In this document: positions 35,532 to 47,807 of the stretch, piece after piece
How the letters are laid out: each line of letters begins with the position of its first letter
Position numbering within the stretch: position 1 is the first letter of the stretch
DNA from: Massospora cicadina
Lineage: Eukaryota; Entomophthoromycota; Entomophthoromycetes; Entomophthorales; Entomophthoraceae
Length of the DNA stretch: 64,000 nucleotides
Assembly (NCBI GenBank): GCA_022478985.1
Contig: JAKSZP010005638.1
Span: 1-64,000, forward strand
Direction of reading: 5' to 3'
Position numbers and translations under genes: made by a program
Notes under the pieces: generated by a model
Databases searched by the model: none
The model's input: only the letters and a program-made list of their open reading frames with translations
What the model was told of the DNA's origin: nothing

Positions 35532-36902
35532 TTGCCCTCTCATTCTTTTGAGGCTTCACCCCCTCCAGAGGCTTTTGCCAGGGAAAAGTTCTTGTGGACA
35601 GGGCCAGCTTAATAACGGCGATAGCTTGCTGAGACTTGAGTCCTTCATCCTCAGAGAACCTCTCATGGAAAACACTAATTAGATACTGGGAATGGGCGCA
35701 GTTGCATGCTGGTACCCAACTGTTTTCTGCTGCATCAAATCACTTCCAGGATACTAAGTACTCAAGCCTTCTTCTAACTCTGAGTGAGGCTACAATCTCC
35801 TCCACTTCTCACTCCAGCGCCCCATCCACGAAAAAAGCCTCTGAGTCTCTGGTGGTGAACCCTCTAACGATGTAAGCTTACCTACATAGAAGACAGCAAA
35901 GATTCAGAATGACAAAGGAAGGTTAAACTGGTTTAAGGTGTGGCCCACTTTTTTGAAAATATGGTAAGGGCTGATCCTCTTTAATCCCAGCTTCTTGCAT
36001 GGCTGCTTAATAGGGATGTTTCCAGCATCCAGAATCATGAGATCCCCTTCCTTGTACGCTAGATCTACCCATCTTTTTCCATCTGCGTTCTTTTTATAAG
36101 CTTTCATTGCCGCATCCAGATTTGTGTTCACCCCTGGTGTACTTTCTTGAGTCTTCATAAAGTCCCCCACTGCTTCCACTTTGGATCCATAGCTGGGCTC
36201 CATGTTGAAGGCGGAGGTTAAAACTATAGTTGACAAAAAAGGGAGAGCAACTGTTTGATGCATGATGGGCATTGTTGTATCTAAAGTGGGCCATGAGAAA
36301 ATTGGAAACCCATTCTGAATAATCTGCGGCAGTGTAACATCTCAGGAACTGTTCTAGGCACTGGTTCACTCGTTCAGTCTGCCCATCTGATTGGGAGTGA
36401 TAGCAATTGAACGTCATGAGCGAATCTGAAGAGTCTTACACAACTCTTCCCAAAAGACAGATGTAAACTGGGGCCTCCAATCACTAATTATTTTTTGGAA
36501 GAACCTATGAAGAGCAAACAAGTGTGTTACAAAGATCCTAGCCATCTCTGCCGTGGTTATTTTGGGTTCTACAAAGGATAAAGTGGGCAAACTATGTAAA
36601 AAGGTCCACCACTACCATAATAGTGTCATAGCCTTCAAAAGCAGGTAACTCCACAATAAAATCCACTGACTAGGAAGCCCAAGGCCCTTCAATTTATTGA
36701 ACTGTCATTAACAACCCTGCGAGGGGCTGGTGATTTAGCTTCATTTGGTTGCAGAGCAGGCACTCTTTCCATACCTGGAAACCTGTATGGCTAATCCCTT
36801 CCTTTTAAAGTGCAGCAGATAAGCACAAGATTATTTGCTTTTCCAGGGTGGTCAATTGTGATCCCATTATGATAATACCAGATATTTTTAGGAAAAGGGG
36901 TC
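35532..36902 (-). pseudogene. A3 integrase (core and C-terminus) and chromodomain region
   Basis: Frame 36417-36094 begins in the catalytic Glu region (SQSDGQTERVNQCLEQFL). Frame 36272-35904 is the integrase C-terminus (AYKKNADGKRWVDLAYKEGD). The chromodomain and tail remain as broken pieces at 35550-35850. The core upstream (36420-36900) is degraded and is cut at 36902 by the TRIM-like insertion; the rest of integrase resumes at 39187. Confidence 0.75.
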
Positions 36903-39186
36903 TGTCAGGATTTAAACCAGATGGATCCTTCTAATAGTATCAGAATTAGATGTTTTGGTTAGTCGGGTGTGATTGCTGGCTAATCACCTAGTTTGATACT
37001 ATTTAATGTTATATTATTAATTGAGTTTAGGTTTGGCAAAAGCTGAGTTTGCTGCCAAAATGCGATTCAAAGATTGTTGTGGGAGTTTCCAGCGGAATGC
37101 TGATGAATCCATTATAAATTTTCCGAAAATAGTTCCACCAACTAATTCAGAGCACCAGCAACTCATGACAAGGATGCTCAATGTTTATTTAAATACTGAA
37201 GTTATATACAATTGACCGGTGACTCATGCCAAGGATGTATTGACCTAATTTAATATTTTGTGATCAGATGAGCGGATCAGGAGGAAATTGCTAAGATGAA
37301 TGAAGTGATGATCTGATAGAGTTTTTTCATCAAGTGGCTGATGGTTTTTCCAGTAATGATTGGCCAATGAGTATTTGGGTGCAGTAGCCCATAAGTAGAA
37401 AAATAGTCGTTCGTTCCCTCCTAATAAACATCTCTTTTTTACCCATCTTTCCCTATTTGTTTAAAGTAGCAAGAGCCACTAAAGTAGGGAAGGTGAGACA
37501 GGAGATCCATGATAGGCGCAGGTGATCACGCCTGGAGTGGCTGGCGCTGCCAGCTCCCATGCCTCTACCCTATGAGGAACCAGTGGTAACCTGGCCAGCT
37601 GGCTACCAGCAGATGCGCTGACTAACCAACCTTGTTGGGGGAGCAACGCGGGAGTGCCATAGCCACCCAAGATGGGGGATGGACTAGCTGGGACATGACC
37701 ATATGGGTTGGTGAAAGGTCATCGGGGTGAACAGCACTGAAGTGCCTGAGCCGCCCAGGATGGGGCAGGACTTTCCAGGGAACATGTCAATGACATCTGG
37801 GGCTAAGGCGAAGTTGTTGTTGGTTGGTTGGTGAGTTGAACGCGGACTTGTAGGTGTTGGTAAGCCAATGAAGGTGAAATGGCAAAGGGTCAACCAGTCT
37901 ACATACTGGTTGGCCTGACACACTAGTGGAGCCCATGGTCAATTTTGCAACAGTGGTGCTCACTACAGGGGCTTCACTGGTGGACTTCTTGAGTAGTTGG
38001 AGGACTGGTTATGGAGTAATGAAAACCACTAATTAAGACCAGCGCTCCTTTTTTTTGGGGGGGGGGCGCTGGGGGTTATGACCTACCATCAGGGTGGGGC
38101 ACGCTGAAGGATACCATCTGGTTAAGTGGAGGGCAATTTCAGGATTTTAACTATATTGATTCTTCTGATAGTATCAGAATTAGGGGTTTTGGGTAGTCAG
38201 GCATGATTGCCAGCTAATCGCCTAGTTTAATACTATTTAATGTTATATGATTAATCGAGTTTAGGTTTGGCATAAGCTGTGTTTGATGACAAAATGCCAT
38301 TTGAAGATTTTTGTGGGAGTTTTCAGTGGAAAGCTGATGAATCCGTTATGAATCGTCCAAAAATGGTTCCACCAACTATTTGGAGCACCGGCGACTCATT
38401 CCAAGGATTTTGATATTTATACAAATTAATGAATTTATATACAATTGACTGGTGAATCATGTTGATGATGGATTGACCTAATTAAATATTGGTGATCAGA
38501 TGACCGGATCAGGAGGGAATCGCTATGATGAATGAAGTGATGATCTGATAGAGTTCTGGCATCAAGTGGCTAATGATTTTTTCTAGTATTGACTGGCCAA
38601 TGAGTACTTGTGTGCTGTAGCCCAGAAGTAGTATAAATAGTTGTTCATTCCCTCCTAATAAATTTCTCTCATTACCCACCTTTTCCTATTTGTTTGAAGT
38701 AGTAAGAGCTACTAGAGTAGTGTAGGTGGGACAGAAGATCCTCAATAGGCGCAGGTGATCACGCCTGGAGTGGCCGGCACCGCCAGATCCCATGCCTCCT
38801 CCATATGAGAAACTGGTGTGAACCTGACCAGCTGGCTACCAGCGGATGTGCAGAATTGCCGCCAACCTTGCAGGGTGCAGCAAAGGAGTGCCATAGCCAC
38901 CCAAGATGGGGGATGGACTTGCCAGGGCATGCCCAGATGGGTTGGTTATGGGTCACAAGATTGGGGAAGCGCGGAAGTGCCTGCCGCCCAGGATGGGGGA
39001 ATGTCTTGCCAGGGCACATGTCGAGGACACCTGGGGCTAAGGCAAAGTCATTTTTGGTTGGTTGGTGGGTTGGACGCGGAATTTTAGGGGTTGGTATGCC
39101 AATGAAGGTGAAACGGCAAAGGGCCAACCAGTCTTCATACTGGTTGGCCAGGCATACTAGCGGAGCCCATGGTCAATTTTGTGACA
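36903..39186 (+). mobile_element. Complete TRIM-like miniature LTR retroelement
   Basis: Two ~1050-bp direct repeats (36903-37952 and 38137-39186) enclose only 184 bases. The LTRs start TGTCAGGATT (decayed to TTTCAGG in the second) and end TTTTG[CT][AG]ACA. Directly after the left LTR comes GTGGTGCTCACTACAGGGG, a plausible tRNA primer-binding site starting TGG. Before the right LTR is a purine-rich run (AAGTGGAGGGCAA) fitting the polypurine tract. The element interrupts A3 integrase, which resumes cleanly at 39187. The flanks GGGGTC and GGGGCC are an imperfect target duplication. No protein is encoded, so enzymes would come from another LTR element. The internal part holds a G-run and an AGCGC inverted repeat (38041-38070). 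Confidence 0.85.
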
Positions 39187-41344
39187 GGGGCCTTCTGGAA
39201 ACCAGAGGTATCCCTGAAATCACACCATTTCGTCCTTAGCATGGTATCTCCTGGTAATCATTTCTTGATCTAACTTGCTCTTGGAGAGGACCATAGTAAA
39301 CTCAGCTGACAACGGCTGTGAAAGGACTACCTTTATGAACATTCCATATTCATCTGCATTTCCCAAAGTAGAAAATCCTGGCCCATGAGCCAAGGAAGAG
39401 GGAAATTGTGACACAATCTTGACCAAAGGAATCATCAAATGGGTATTATGCATCTCTACCTCCTTAGGATCAGGAGCTAGTGCAAGGTTCAGCTCAATGC
39501 ATCTGCCAAACCATTCTCTAAGCCCTTTAAGAACTCATTAGAAAATGCAAATTGGGACAGGGTCTCATGCCAGCGGGTCTGCCGTGTGGTCAAGACATGA
39601 GGAGCATGGTAGTACAGCAGGGCACAGTGGTCTTTACATATGCAGAAGGTTGGGATGATTTATGCAAGTGATGACGCCAATAAGTCAGCTCCTTAACCAC
39701 TGCTAGTAACTCTTTATCATATACGGCGTAATTTAACACTGGAAGAGACATTTTTAAGAAAAATATCCCACCGGATACTTTATTCCATATATGCCTACTT
39801 GTAATAGGGCCACCGCTTTGGCAAAGCTGGAAGCATTATAGGCAACAATAAACTCTCGATTGGGGTTGACATGGCGAAGGATTGACGTGGACAGCAGCGT
39901 ACACTTTAAAGCTTGAAAGGCATCCTCCAAAGTGGGGCCACTGGAGAACTTTAGCTCCACTCACCTTATATAAAGGCGCTTCAGTTTCAGAAATGTTCGG
40001 TGTGAACTTCTTAAGGAATGTACACGTCCCCAAAAAGCTCCTCAATTTCTTAACTGAAGTTGGAGTGGGTCACTCACATGTCACCTTCACCTTGTCTGGA
40101 GTTATCATTTGCTCTTGATCAAACATAACGTTGCCTTGGAAGGTGATCTGGGACTTGAAGAATTCACATTTACTAATTTTTAGTGTAAGGTCATCTTCTC
40201 TCAAATGCTCCATCACCTGCCAAAGGTGTACTGAATGGGACCATGATTAGGGGAAAACACCGGAATATCATCCATTTAAGTAATCATGCATATCCCCAGC
40301 AGGTCCCCAAGGTCACATCAATACAGCGTGGAAGATAGCAGTGGCATTTTTAAGCTCAGATGGCATAACTAAAAACTGGAAAACTCCATTTCTTGTCCAG
40401 AATGCGGTTAGCCGCCCTTGGCCCTTCTTAATCCAGATCTAATTGAACGCGTTTAAAAATCCGTTTGGAGAAAATTTTCTTCTTCTTCATATAACGAGAA
40501 ATCTGTGAGTCCGTTGGGATGGGACGCAAGTCTGTTACTATGATGTTGTTGAGACTCCCATAATCTATGCATGGGTGTAAAGTACCAGCGGCCTTCTCTA
40601 CAAAGAGAAGTGGGGATCATAAAGAGGAGGTTCTCTGAAGAATAGCACATTTGGCTAACTGCTCCTTGACCAACACATCTAAGGCCACTTCCTCCCATAC
40701 AGTCAAAGGGTAAATTGAGTAAGATATATGCACCAGATCCACAGTGAGCTTGAACTCGCAGTCAAACTCTGAATGAGCTGGTAGTACATTGGCTGAAGCC
40801 ACATCAAATGAATAATGAACACCTCCAAACAGTAAGGTAAGGGTACCTCCAAAGAGGGCTTCAGCAACGGAGCAAGACTGAGTGTGTGGATATTGGGCCA
40901 GTGGGGCAGATCGCTAGAGAAGTTGCCTCAGATAAGGGTACAACTAATATATGAACATTCTACAAAGTTAAGGATAAGGTATTGTATTTCAAGTTAGTTC
41001 TGGCACTAAACTATCGCCACCACTCTACTACCAGAATAATGGGGTACAAGAAGTTTTGATAGCTTAAAATCATCGGCCAAATGGTATATGCCAACAAGAT
41101 AATCCACTAACCCCAAAGCTTTCAGCGTGGGAATACCTTGGGAAGCCCCTCCCCTAACCATACCACCTGTCAAGTAATTCAGATCAAGGCAGTCAGTCAG
41201 GTCTTGGTCATTAAAAATTCTCAGAGGCTCCGGTATCCACTTTGCAGAAAACACCAACAACTCCCCAGAAAACTTTTCATCAGGAATAAGAATTCCTCCA
41301 GGGTATGTCTCCACATCGTGGAATGAAGAGGGATAATTGGCCAC
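39187..41344 (-). pseudogene. A3 pol 5' part: protease, reverse transcriptase, RNase H, start of integrase
   Basis: Frame 41344-41006 carries the protease end (MVRGGASQGIPTLKALG) after a leader block (YPGGILIPDEKFSGELL). Reverse transcriptase pieces lie at 40802-40453 and 40045-39836 (RSFLGTCTFLKKFTPN). RNase H is in 39960-39754 (NREFIVAYNASSFAKAVALL, then YPVGYFS); the first catalytic Asp (DAS) has become NAS. The linker frame 39453-39220 precedes the integrase cut at 39187. The block order agrees with A1 and A2. Confidence 0.8.
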
Positions 41345-42267
41345 ACTTACTACTGAGGTCGTATTCCACTATATTTTAGCAGTTACATAAACATATTTAT
41401 ATCGAAGAAGTAACTTCTTTTCCACCGCCTGTGTTCTACATATCATGGTAAGAGTCAAGCGCGGGTTGTCTGAGGTGATCTAGTATACTGAAATGAGTTC
41501 CAAATAAGAGCCAAAAAAGGGATGATACTTGGATCGTTTATATATAAGGAATTGGCGTTATAAAACGCGCTTTATGACTTGAACAAACCAAGACCCATTT
41601 CAGTGGCAGTTTGTGCATCGTTATCCAAGGGCATCACCACCAGGACCTTTATCAATGATCCTGTCTGCACTGTCCAAATGTGGTGCCAAGAATTTTTTTG
41701 TTTTTAATAATTTTGGTGGAAAGTTGGGGAATCATGTCTCCCAGTTTGCAAAGCATTTAAATACAACAGGTATGAATAAGAATGGTAGCACTTCCCAGTT
41801 GGAGTAGCAAGGATAACACCAAGACTCACCAAACATTGGCCTAAATGAAATTATGGTGGTGAGCCCCATTGAGGCAGTGACAAATGGAAGGCACTTAATC
41901 CTGCACTTAGTGTAAGCCCCACATAGGTAATTATAGTGCACATAAATAAAAGTAGTTGGTCATTTAATGTCAAGAGAGTGTATGTAACTCTCCTGTTCCC
42001 ATAGAGGAGGTGCATGATGCACAGCCACACCGCCGGGGAACTAGCCGTTAGAAAGGTCAGAAATAGGGCACCGCGGAGGGTGCCAGAGCAAAAGTGACCT
42101 AGGGTGAGAGTGTACAACTCAGTGTATAATAGTAAATAACAAAAAACATCATAACATGGTTAGACCCAAAGGGGACTCCATACCCAAGTGTAGATTGATT
42201 CTAGGTACTTGAGTTCTCAATCTGGAGGGGACTAGGGCGGACAAAAGGTGAATCAGATACTATAGTT

Positions 42268-44194
42268 TTTTATTTAACTGAGGCAAACAGACCAGGAAAA
42301 GGACATTACTGATTCTCAAATGAGCTAAAACTTGAAATTAAAATAGATAAAGTCAAAACAAGACAGATGGATCCGCTTGAACTGATGTGAAATTCAGACA
42401 AAACACACAAACCAAGTCAGAAGCAGAAACTGCTATCCATCCATGGTGGTGGGTGAAGGGGATCAAAAGGATCTTCTTCCTCATCTGTTGTGGACATGTA
42501 GCGCAAAGATGATAGCAACAGTGTGGGCGCATCATGGAAATGGGGGTCAAGATAACAAAGGGGTGCTTGCAACTAAATGTGTGTAATGAGAAGGGTGGAA
42601 ATATAGTCTGCAAGTGCTTTTTCCGCCTCAAAGTATACTTTAGGTAGGGTGGCGATGGTTGCAAGGTTGTTGCAGGTAATGCGGGTCTTTGGACCAAACT
42701 TTTGACCACCACAACTTTTTATACTACTGAATTTGCCGCCTGATAGTATCAGAGATGTCTTATTTTTGTTATGGAAGCATGGTACTAGGTAGGATAGGAG
42801 CTGGCAGGCCCGTAGCCAGTACTGAAATTGATTTTGCATTGGCTTTATGGATTGGTCAACATTTTGGGGAGGCAACTGCCTCTTCAGCTAGTTGATGGTC
42901 GCTTTTTAATGGGTGGCATCAGGGAGAGGCGCATAGTGGCGCTTAAGGAATTGGGCCGCATAATCAGTTTTGAGGTACATTTTAAATGGAGGGGGCCCAG
43001 ACCATTCAGATTCAGGGAGAATCTCGCCTGATTCATCAACCTCAACCAAATATTCCCATATATCTTGGTTGTTTTGATTTAGTTGTTTTCATATGGGTTA
43101 TATGTTGCGTTTGGCTGGGAGGGTGGTTTAGAACTTACATTAGTCCATTTTGGCTCCTGATTGGTGGGCTCAGGAGAATAGGTTCGTTGAGGTAGTTTTT
43201 AATTTGTTGATCCAGTGGTTGCTGTGGCTACCACTTTGGGGGGAGAGGGGAAGGATAGTGCCCCAATTGTAAAATGTTATTGGATTGGCTATGGGGTCAT
43301 TGTGCATAGAGTCTGGTGTGGAAGTCATGGCTCATGAGATGGAGGGGCAGCGATGTTTTGAACTGTCCAGTTTGAAAAAGGTAGGGCAAATTGTGCGCCC
43401 TCCATCTACTTGAGCCCAAAAAGGATGTTCTGGGGAAGAGGGGATAATGGTGTGAGGGTGATTGAGAGGGCTTTCTCCGTTGATAATGGATGAATAGTCA
43501 CAAAGGTGCGGGGGCCTGCGAGCCAAATGGCTCTATTGGGAACCACAAATTGTACCATGGGATTGGAAGCATATTCTGATAGTTTAGCAATAGATTCTTT
43601 AACTAAAATTTGGGTGGTAGGTGGGTATGGAGGCCTGCAAACTGAACCACAAGAGTGGTATCAGCTGGTAACAAGGTACAAGTAGTTGAGAGGTGGGTGC
43701 CCTGGAACACCAGAGGGATGGTAGCTGCTATGCAGCATCAGCTTCACTTGAGAAGCCAAGATTAAAATACCCTTTGAAGGGGAGGAAGTTGATGAAGCCT
43801 GAAGGCGCATAACAGTCTGTGCGAATTCATAAATGCTTTATCTGAATAGGGAAACAACTTTCCATATTCAACCTGAAGGTCAAATTGCATTTTGCACCAT
43901 GGGAGCACAAGGGAGCAGCGTGGCACCGCCTGGGTTCAGGTGAGATGTAAGGATAAGTCCTTAGGCGTGACATAGCATGCTGAAGAATTATGAGGGTTAG
44001 CCAATCCAGACTGAGCACACTTCAGTAATGACCAAAAACATTAGGAGATGACGCACCACTGCCCCATGTGGGGGCAGTAGTGCGTCAAACACATTGACAT
44101 AGGAAATTTGAATACGGTGATGATGAGTGGAGTTCTTTTTAATAAATTTTCAAACTACAACTCTACCAAAAAGTAGAGAATTAAGAGAGAGAAC
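42268..44194 (-). mobile_element. LINE-like non-LTR insert (1.9 kb)
   Basis: It sits between CAGATACTATAGTT (42254-42267) and CAGATACTGTAGTT (44195-44208), a 14-base target duplication with one mismatch. The minus strand ends with the tail family seen at 20924 and 50935 (complement of GAGGCAAACAGACCAGG at 42279) plus an A-rich end. Minus-strand frames at 44018-43827, 43526-43332, 42875-42573 and 42712-42353 look like one decayed ORF of ~500 residues ending near 42440. It contains VPNRAIWLAGPRTF-like and GPKTRITCNNLATIATLP stretches that I do not recognise. No endonuclease or reverse transcriptase is evident, so it is either a 5' piece fused to a LINE tail or a non-autonomous relative. Confidence 0.65.
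44049..44087. repeat. Strong hairpin near the 5' end of the LINE-like insert
   Basis: TGACGCACCACTGCCCC and GGGGCAGTAGTGCGTCA form a 17-bp stem with a single G-T-type mismatch around a ~5-base loop. It is ~105 bases inside the 5' edge (44194) of the insert on the minus strand, in what would be the leader of its transcript. Confidence 0.75.
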
Positions 44195-44798
44195 CAGATA
44201 CTGTAGTTAATTTGGATTAAAATGAAGTGGCCAACTTTGTCAAAGACCTCCTCAAAGAGGTCCACACAGGTTTGCCAAAGGAACCATAATAAAAATGTAA
44301 ACTAAATGGGGAATTTAATTACAAAGTCAACCAACGAGAGAAGTTGCTTTTGAGGAAACATAATTAAACAATTGGGGGAGATTGTCAATTGATGGAAGTG
44401 GTGCTAAGCCTAAGTGCACCAATAGGCACACGCTACCATCAGCCTGGATTCTGTAACTCAAAATTGAATGAACCTAAATTATGGATTGTAACTGGACTCA
44501 ACCCAGTTTGATAATATTATAATTGGAACGAGTTTTGAGACCCTATTACTCAGCAACCATATTGAACCGTCTAGATTCAGAATGCAGCTGGTTCATTTTT
44601 AACATTCTAGCTGTAACGCCAGGCTGAGCATCACGCACATTACCAACCTGCCTGGGCATATTTTTCCTGAACCCAGCGCTGGTCCTGGTATGCTTAAGGT
44701 CAGGGAGGCCTTCCAACTTCACCTTTTTGGCCTCATGACGTGCAGCAATGTCCATACAATTTTTCCCCTTAATTATGTCATGGAGCTATGACATCAGA

Positions 44799-46606
44799 AC
44801 TCTGGAAAAATCTGAAACCGCTATTTTAAGTGTCTAGTCTGCTAATTCCAATCTCTAAAGCCCTTGGGATCTCAAGTAAGATCTTAAAATCTTATATTGG
44901 ACTATCAAGGCAATGTGAAAGTTTAGAGGCACTTTGACTGTCACATAAGATGACGTTGAAGGGCATTGGTATTAATTGTTATATTAAGTCTTAAAAAAGC
45001 AAGTTAACAAATTACTGAAAAATCAGCTCATGTGATTGTTTATTTTGTCACTAGTGTTGGGATTATGGGGGTGTTGTCACGTATCCTTCAATTTTTTTGG
45101 CTAGGGGACCCAAAAATTCAGGGTGCTGGTTTACCTGTTTTGCTTCTCTTGGTTAAGAAGTCTTTTTCCAGATACTTTGTCTGGATAGGCAAGTCCAAAT
45201 AAACGTATACCTAATTTTAACTTAAAATAGGCAAAAAGAAGAAAAAGCGTAGTCTTTATTTTAGTCCAAGCATCTTTACAAAGGAGTTTTGTTTAGTAAA
45301 TCTCCAAGCTAAGATCTAGACTAATAACAATTTGGGGATTTGGTGGTAGGTTCATCATTTTGTTTCAATAGGATTAGCTTGCCTCATAGATTGGGTTTGA
45401 ACCCCAATACTAGGGCGTGGAATGTCATTGGGGATTGTCCCCAATAAGGGCCTAGTTATTTGGCCAACTAGGGTTCTATTCCTGTCACTAACCTCATTCA
45501 AATCTCCCATTTGGGTTGGAATCCTGACAGCTAGGTTGATGAAGGGAGTTAACTTAATTGTTCTGGAATGTGGAGTTAGCTGCTTCAGCATCCATATGTT
45601 GTGCAGTACATTAGAAAATTTATCCTCACCATAACTCATTAAAGGATTGTTAATACAGTTTTAAAATGCCTCCTGTGATGAGCACTAAATGTTAAAAATG
45701 GCGTTCATGAGTTCAATTTCTGCTTCACAGGTAAGATACACCAAAAATTAGAGTAAATTATATGAAATCAGATACTTTTAAAAACAGGCAAACCTAGTTT
45801 TTTAATAAATTTTTAAAATAATATCAAGGGGAAGCATACCATAGTCTCAAAGTACTGCCTGTGGCAATAGGGCTAGTTGTAAACCGTCTGTGGGTCTTTT
45901 TTGGTAGACTTCAAATTGGCTACTTTGGTACAAAAAAAGCTACCCTTGAAAGTGTTAATCCTTCCATTATATGCTTCCTAAAATCTCAGATTCCCATTGG
46001 TGCAAAGACATCGTAACTTAAAACAAATAATATTAACTTAATTTCATCTTGTTCTGGAAAGCAAGGATGCTAATGACAGCTTCAGGGAGTTATGCCTTAT
46101 TAATAATAGACTTACTAGGGATATGACGCTAACAAATGTCTAAGGATAATATTTTAGTATTCTAATGGTTTTATGTCAATGTAAGAATTGAAAGATATTA
46201 TTTGAAATGATTTTATTACAGGGTAATAAGTATAAGGTAAATCTATATAACTTAATGATGCAGAGAGCAGCGCTGGTGGGTTGGTGAGGAGTCAATTGTA
46301 AATTTACATCCTACTAATAAATTTTTAATTTATTGATTATACTGTGGTAAAGATTTTTGTTGGTGATATGGACCAATGAAGTTTATAGTTACATACATTA
46401 TAAATTTCTATTAGAATGGTAGCCAGATTAATCAGAACCTCATTCTAAAACCATTTAAATCTCAATTATGTAGTTATATGGTTTTGATCTTATGGTTAAT
46501 TATACAAATTACAATAAATTTCCTGATTTAAAATATCTGTTTGACACATTTGGGGAATCAAATGAGATGGTGGTATAGACGTGTTCTCAGAAGATGGGCG
46601 GAAATG
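44799..46606. other. Unassigned DNA between element A3 and the TRIM-like piece
   Basis: Open frames at 45355-45639 overlap on both strands and show no known motif. There is no tRNA and no repeat that I can match. Confidence 0.3.
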
Positions 46607-47807
46607 TGGCACAAAAATAACTGTGGGCTCCGCTAGTGTGCCAGGCCAGCCAGTATGGAGACTGACTGACCCTTGCTGTTTCGCCTTCATAGTCATACCA
46701 ACCCCCTACAAGTCTGCGTCCAAATCATCAATACAGCAGACCAATGACTTCACCTTAGCCTCAGGGTCTGTGGTGTGTCCCAGTGAGTCCTTCCCCCATC
46801 CTGGGCGGCCAAGGAACTCCTGAGCTGCCCCACCATCCTGACCCTTTGCTAACCCATCTGGGCAGCCCTGGCGAGTCCTGCCCCCATCCTGGGCAGCCAA
46901 GGCACTCCCACGTTGCACCCTGCAAGATTGACAGCTAGTCAGCAACGTCATTATTGGCTGGTTGGCCAGGTTCCCGCCAGTTCCTCACAGGGCTGAGGTA
47001 TTGGAGCTGGCAGCAATGGCCACTCCAGGCATGTCACCTTGTGCCAACTTCAGGGATCTCCAGCCCCTAATTATTTTAACTTAGCTGAAAAATTTTAAAA
47101 ATTAAAATAAGATGGGTGAAAGAGAGATCTTTATTTGGAGGGAAGAATAACTATTTATACTATAGGCTAATTCACCAATTAAACCCCTCAACCACCCAAC
47201 TGGCACTTTAGTAAAATATTTAGTCAATCATGGTAACAATTTCTCCCAATCCACTTGTCAAATCGCCAAATATTAAATTAGGTCAATCTATCCTTAGCAC
47301 AAGTCTTTGGTCAGTTATATATAAATTCATAATTAATTATAACTTTGAGCATCCTTAGAAAGTGTCACCGGTACTCCAAATTAGCCAGTGGAACCATATT
47401 TGGATGATTGGTAACAAATTCATTGGCTTTCTTCTGGAAACTCCCACAATGGCCCATGATTGGTCAATTGGTGGTGAACACAGATTCCACTGAACCTATC
47501 AATTAATATTTATACCATCAAATAATATTGAACTAGGCGATTAGCTGACAATCACGCTCAACTAACTGACACCCCTAATCCTGATATTAACAGGAGGAAT
47601 TCATCTGATTAATTTCTTGACATTTCCCTACACTTAACCATATGATATTCCTCCAGCTTGGCCCACCTCAAAGTGGGTCAATCATACCCAGCGCCCTCTC
47701 AAAGGAGTGCCAGTCTGAACCAGTGGCTCTTGCTGACACCTAACCTGTCCTCCAACTACTCACAAAACCCACTAGCAGAACACTCTGTAATGAGCACCAC
47801 TGTTTAT
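46607..47807 (-). mobile_element. Partial TRIM-like element: one LTR plus internal region
   Basis: The LTR (46607-47622) is a reverse-orientation copy of the family at 36903-39186, with GGGCTCCGCTAG near its start and TTTCTTGACA at its end. The internal region follows (47623-47807): TTTCCCTACACTTAACCA (complement of the polypurine tract) through to GAGCACCACTGT (complement of the primer site). The second LTR should start here but unrelated sequence follows, so the copy is truncated on the right. The internal length agrees with the 184 bases of the complete copy. Confidence 0.8.

Larger units (their letters stand above)
34643..44793 (-). mobile_element. Ty3/Gypsy chromovirus, family A copy 3 (A3), with two nested inserts
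   Basis: The left LTR is 34643-35531 and the right LTR 41968-44793. An exact 5-base duplication TCAGA flanks them (34638-34642 and 44794-44798). Two later insertions enlarge it: the TRIM-like element at 36903-39186 in the integrase region, and a LINE-like insert at 42268-44194 in the right LTR. Without them the element is ~5.9 kb, like A2. It reads on the minus strand and all coding parts are broken. Confidence 0.92.
41968..44793 (-). repeat. 5' LTR of element A3, split by a LINE-like insert
   Basis: The LTR runs 41968-42267 and resumes at 44195-44793. The second part carries the same blocks as the left LTR (AATTGGGGGAGATTGTCAATTGATGGAAGTGG). The total without the insert is ~900 bp. Confidence 0.85.

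Noticed and set aside
45355..45639. Overlapping frames on both strands near 45.4-45.6 kb
   Set aside because: Neither shows a recognisable domain, and they mirror each other, as expected for a low-stop stretch of non-coding DNA.
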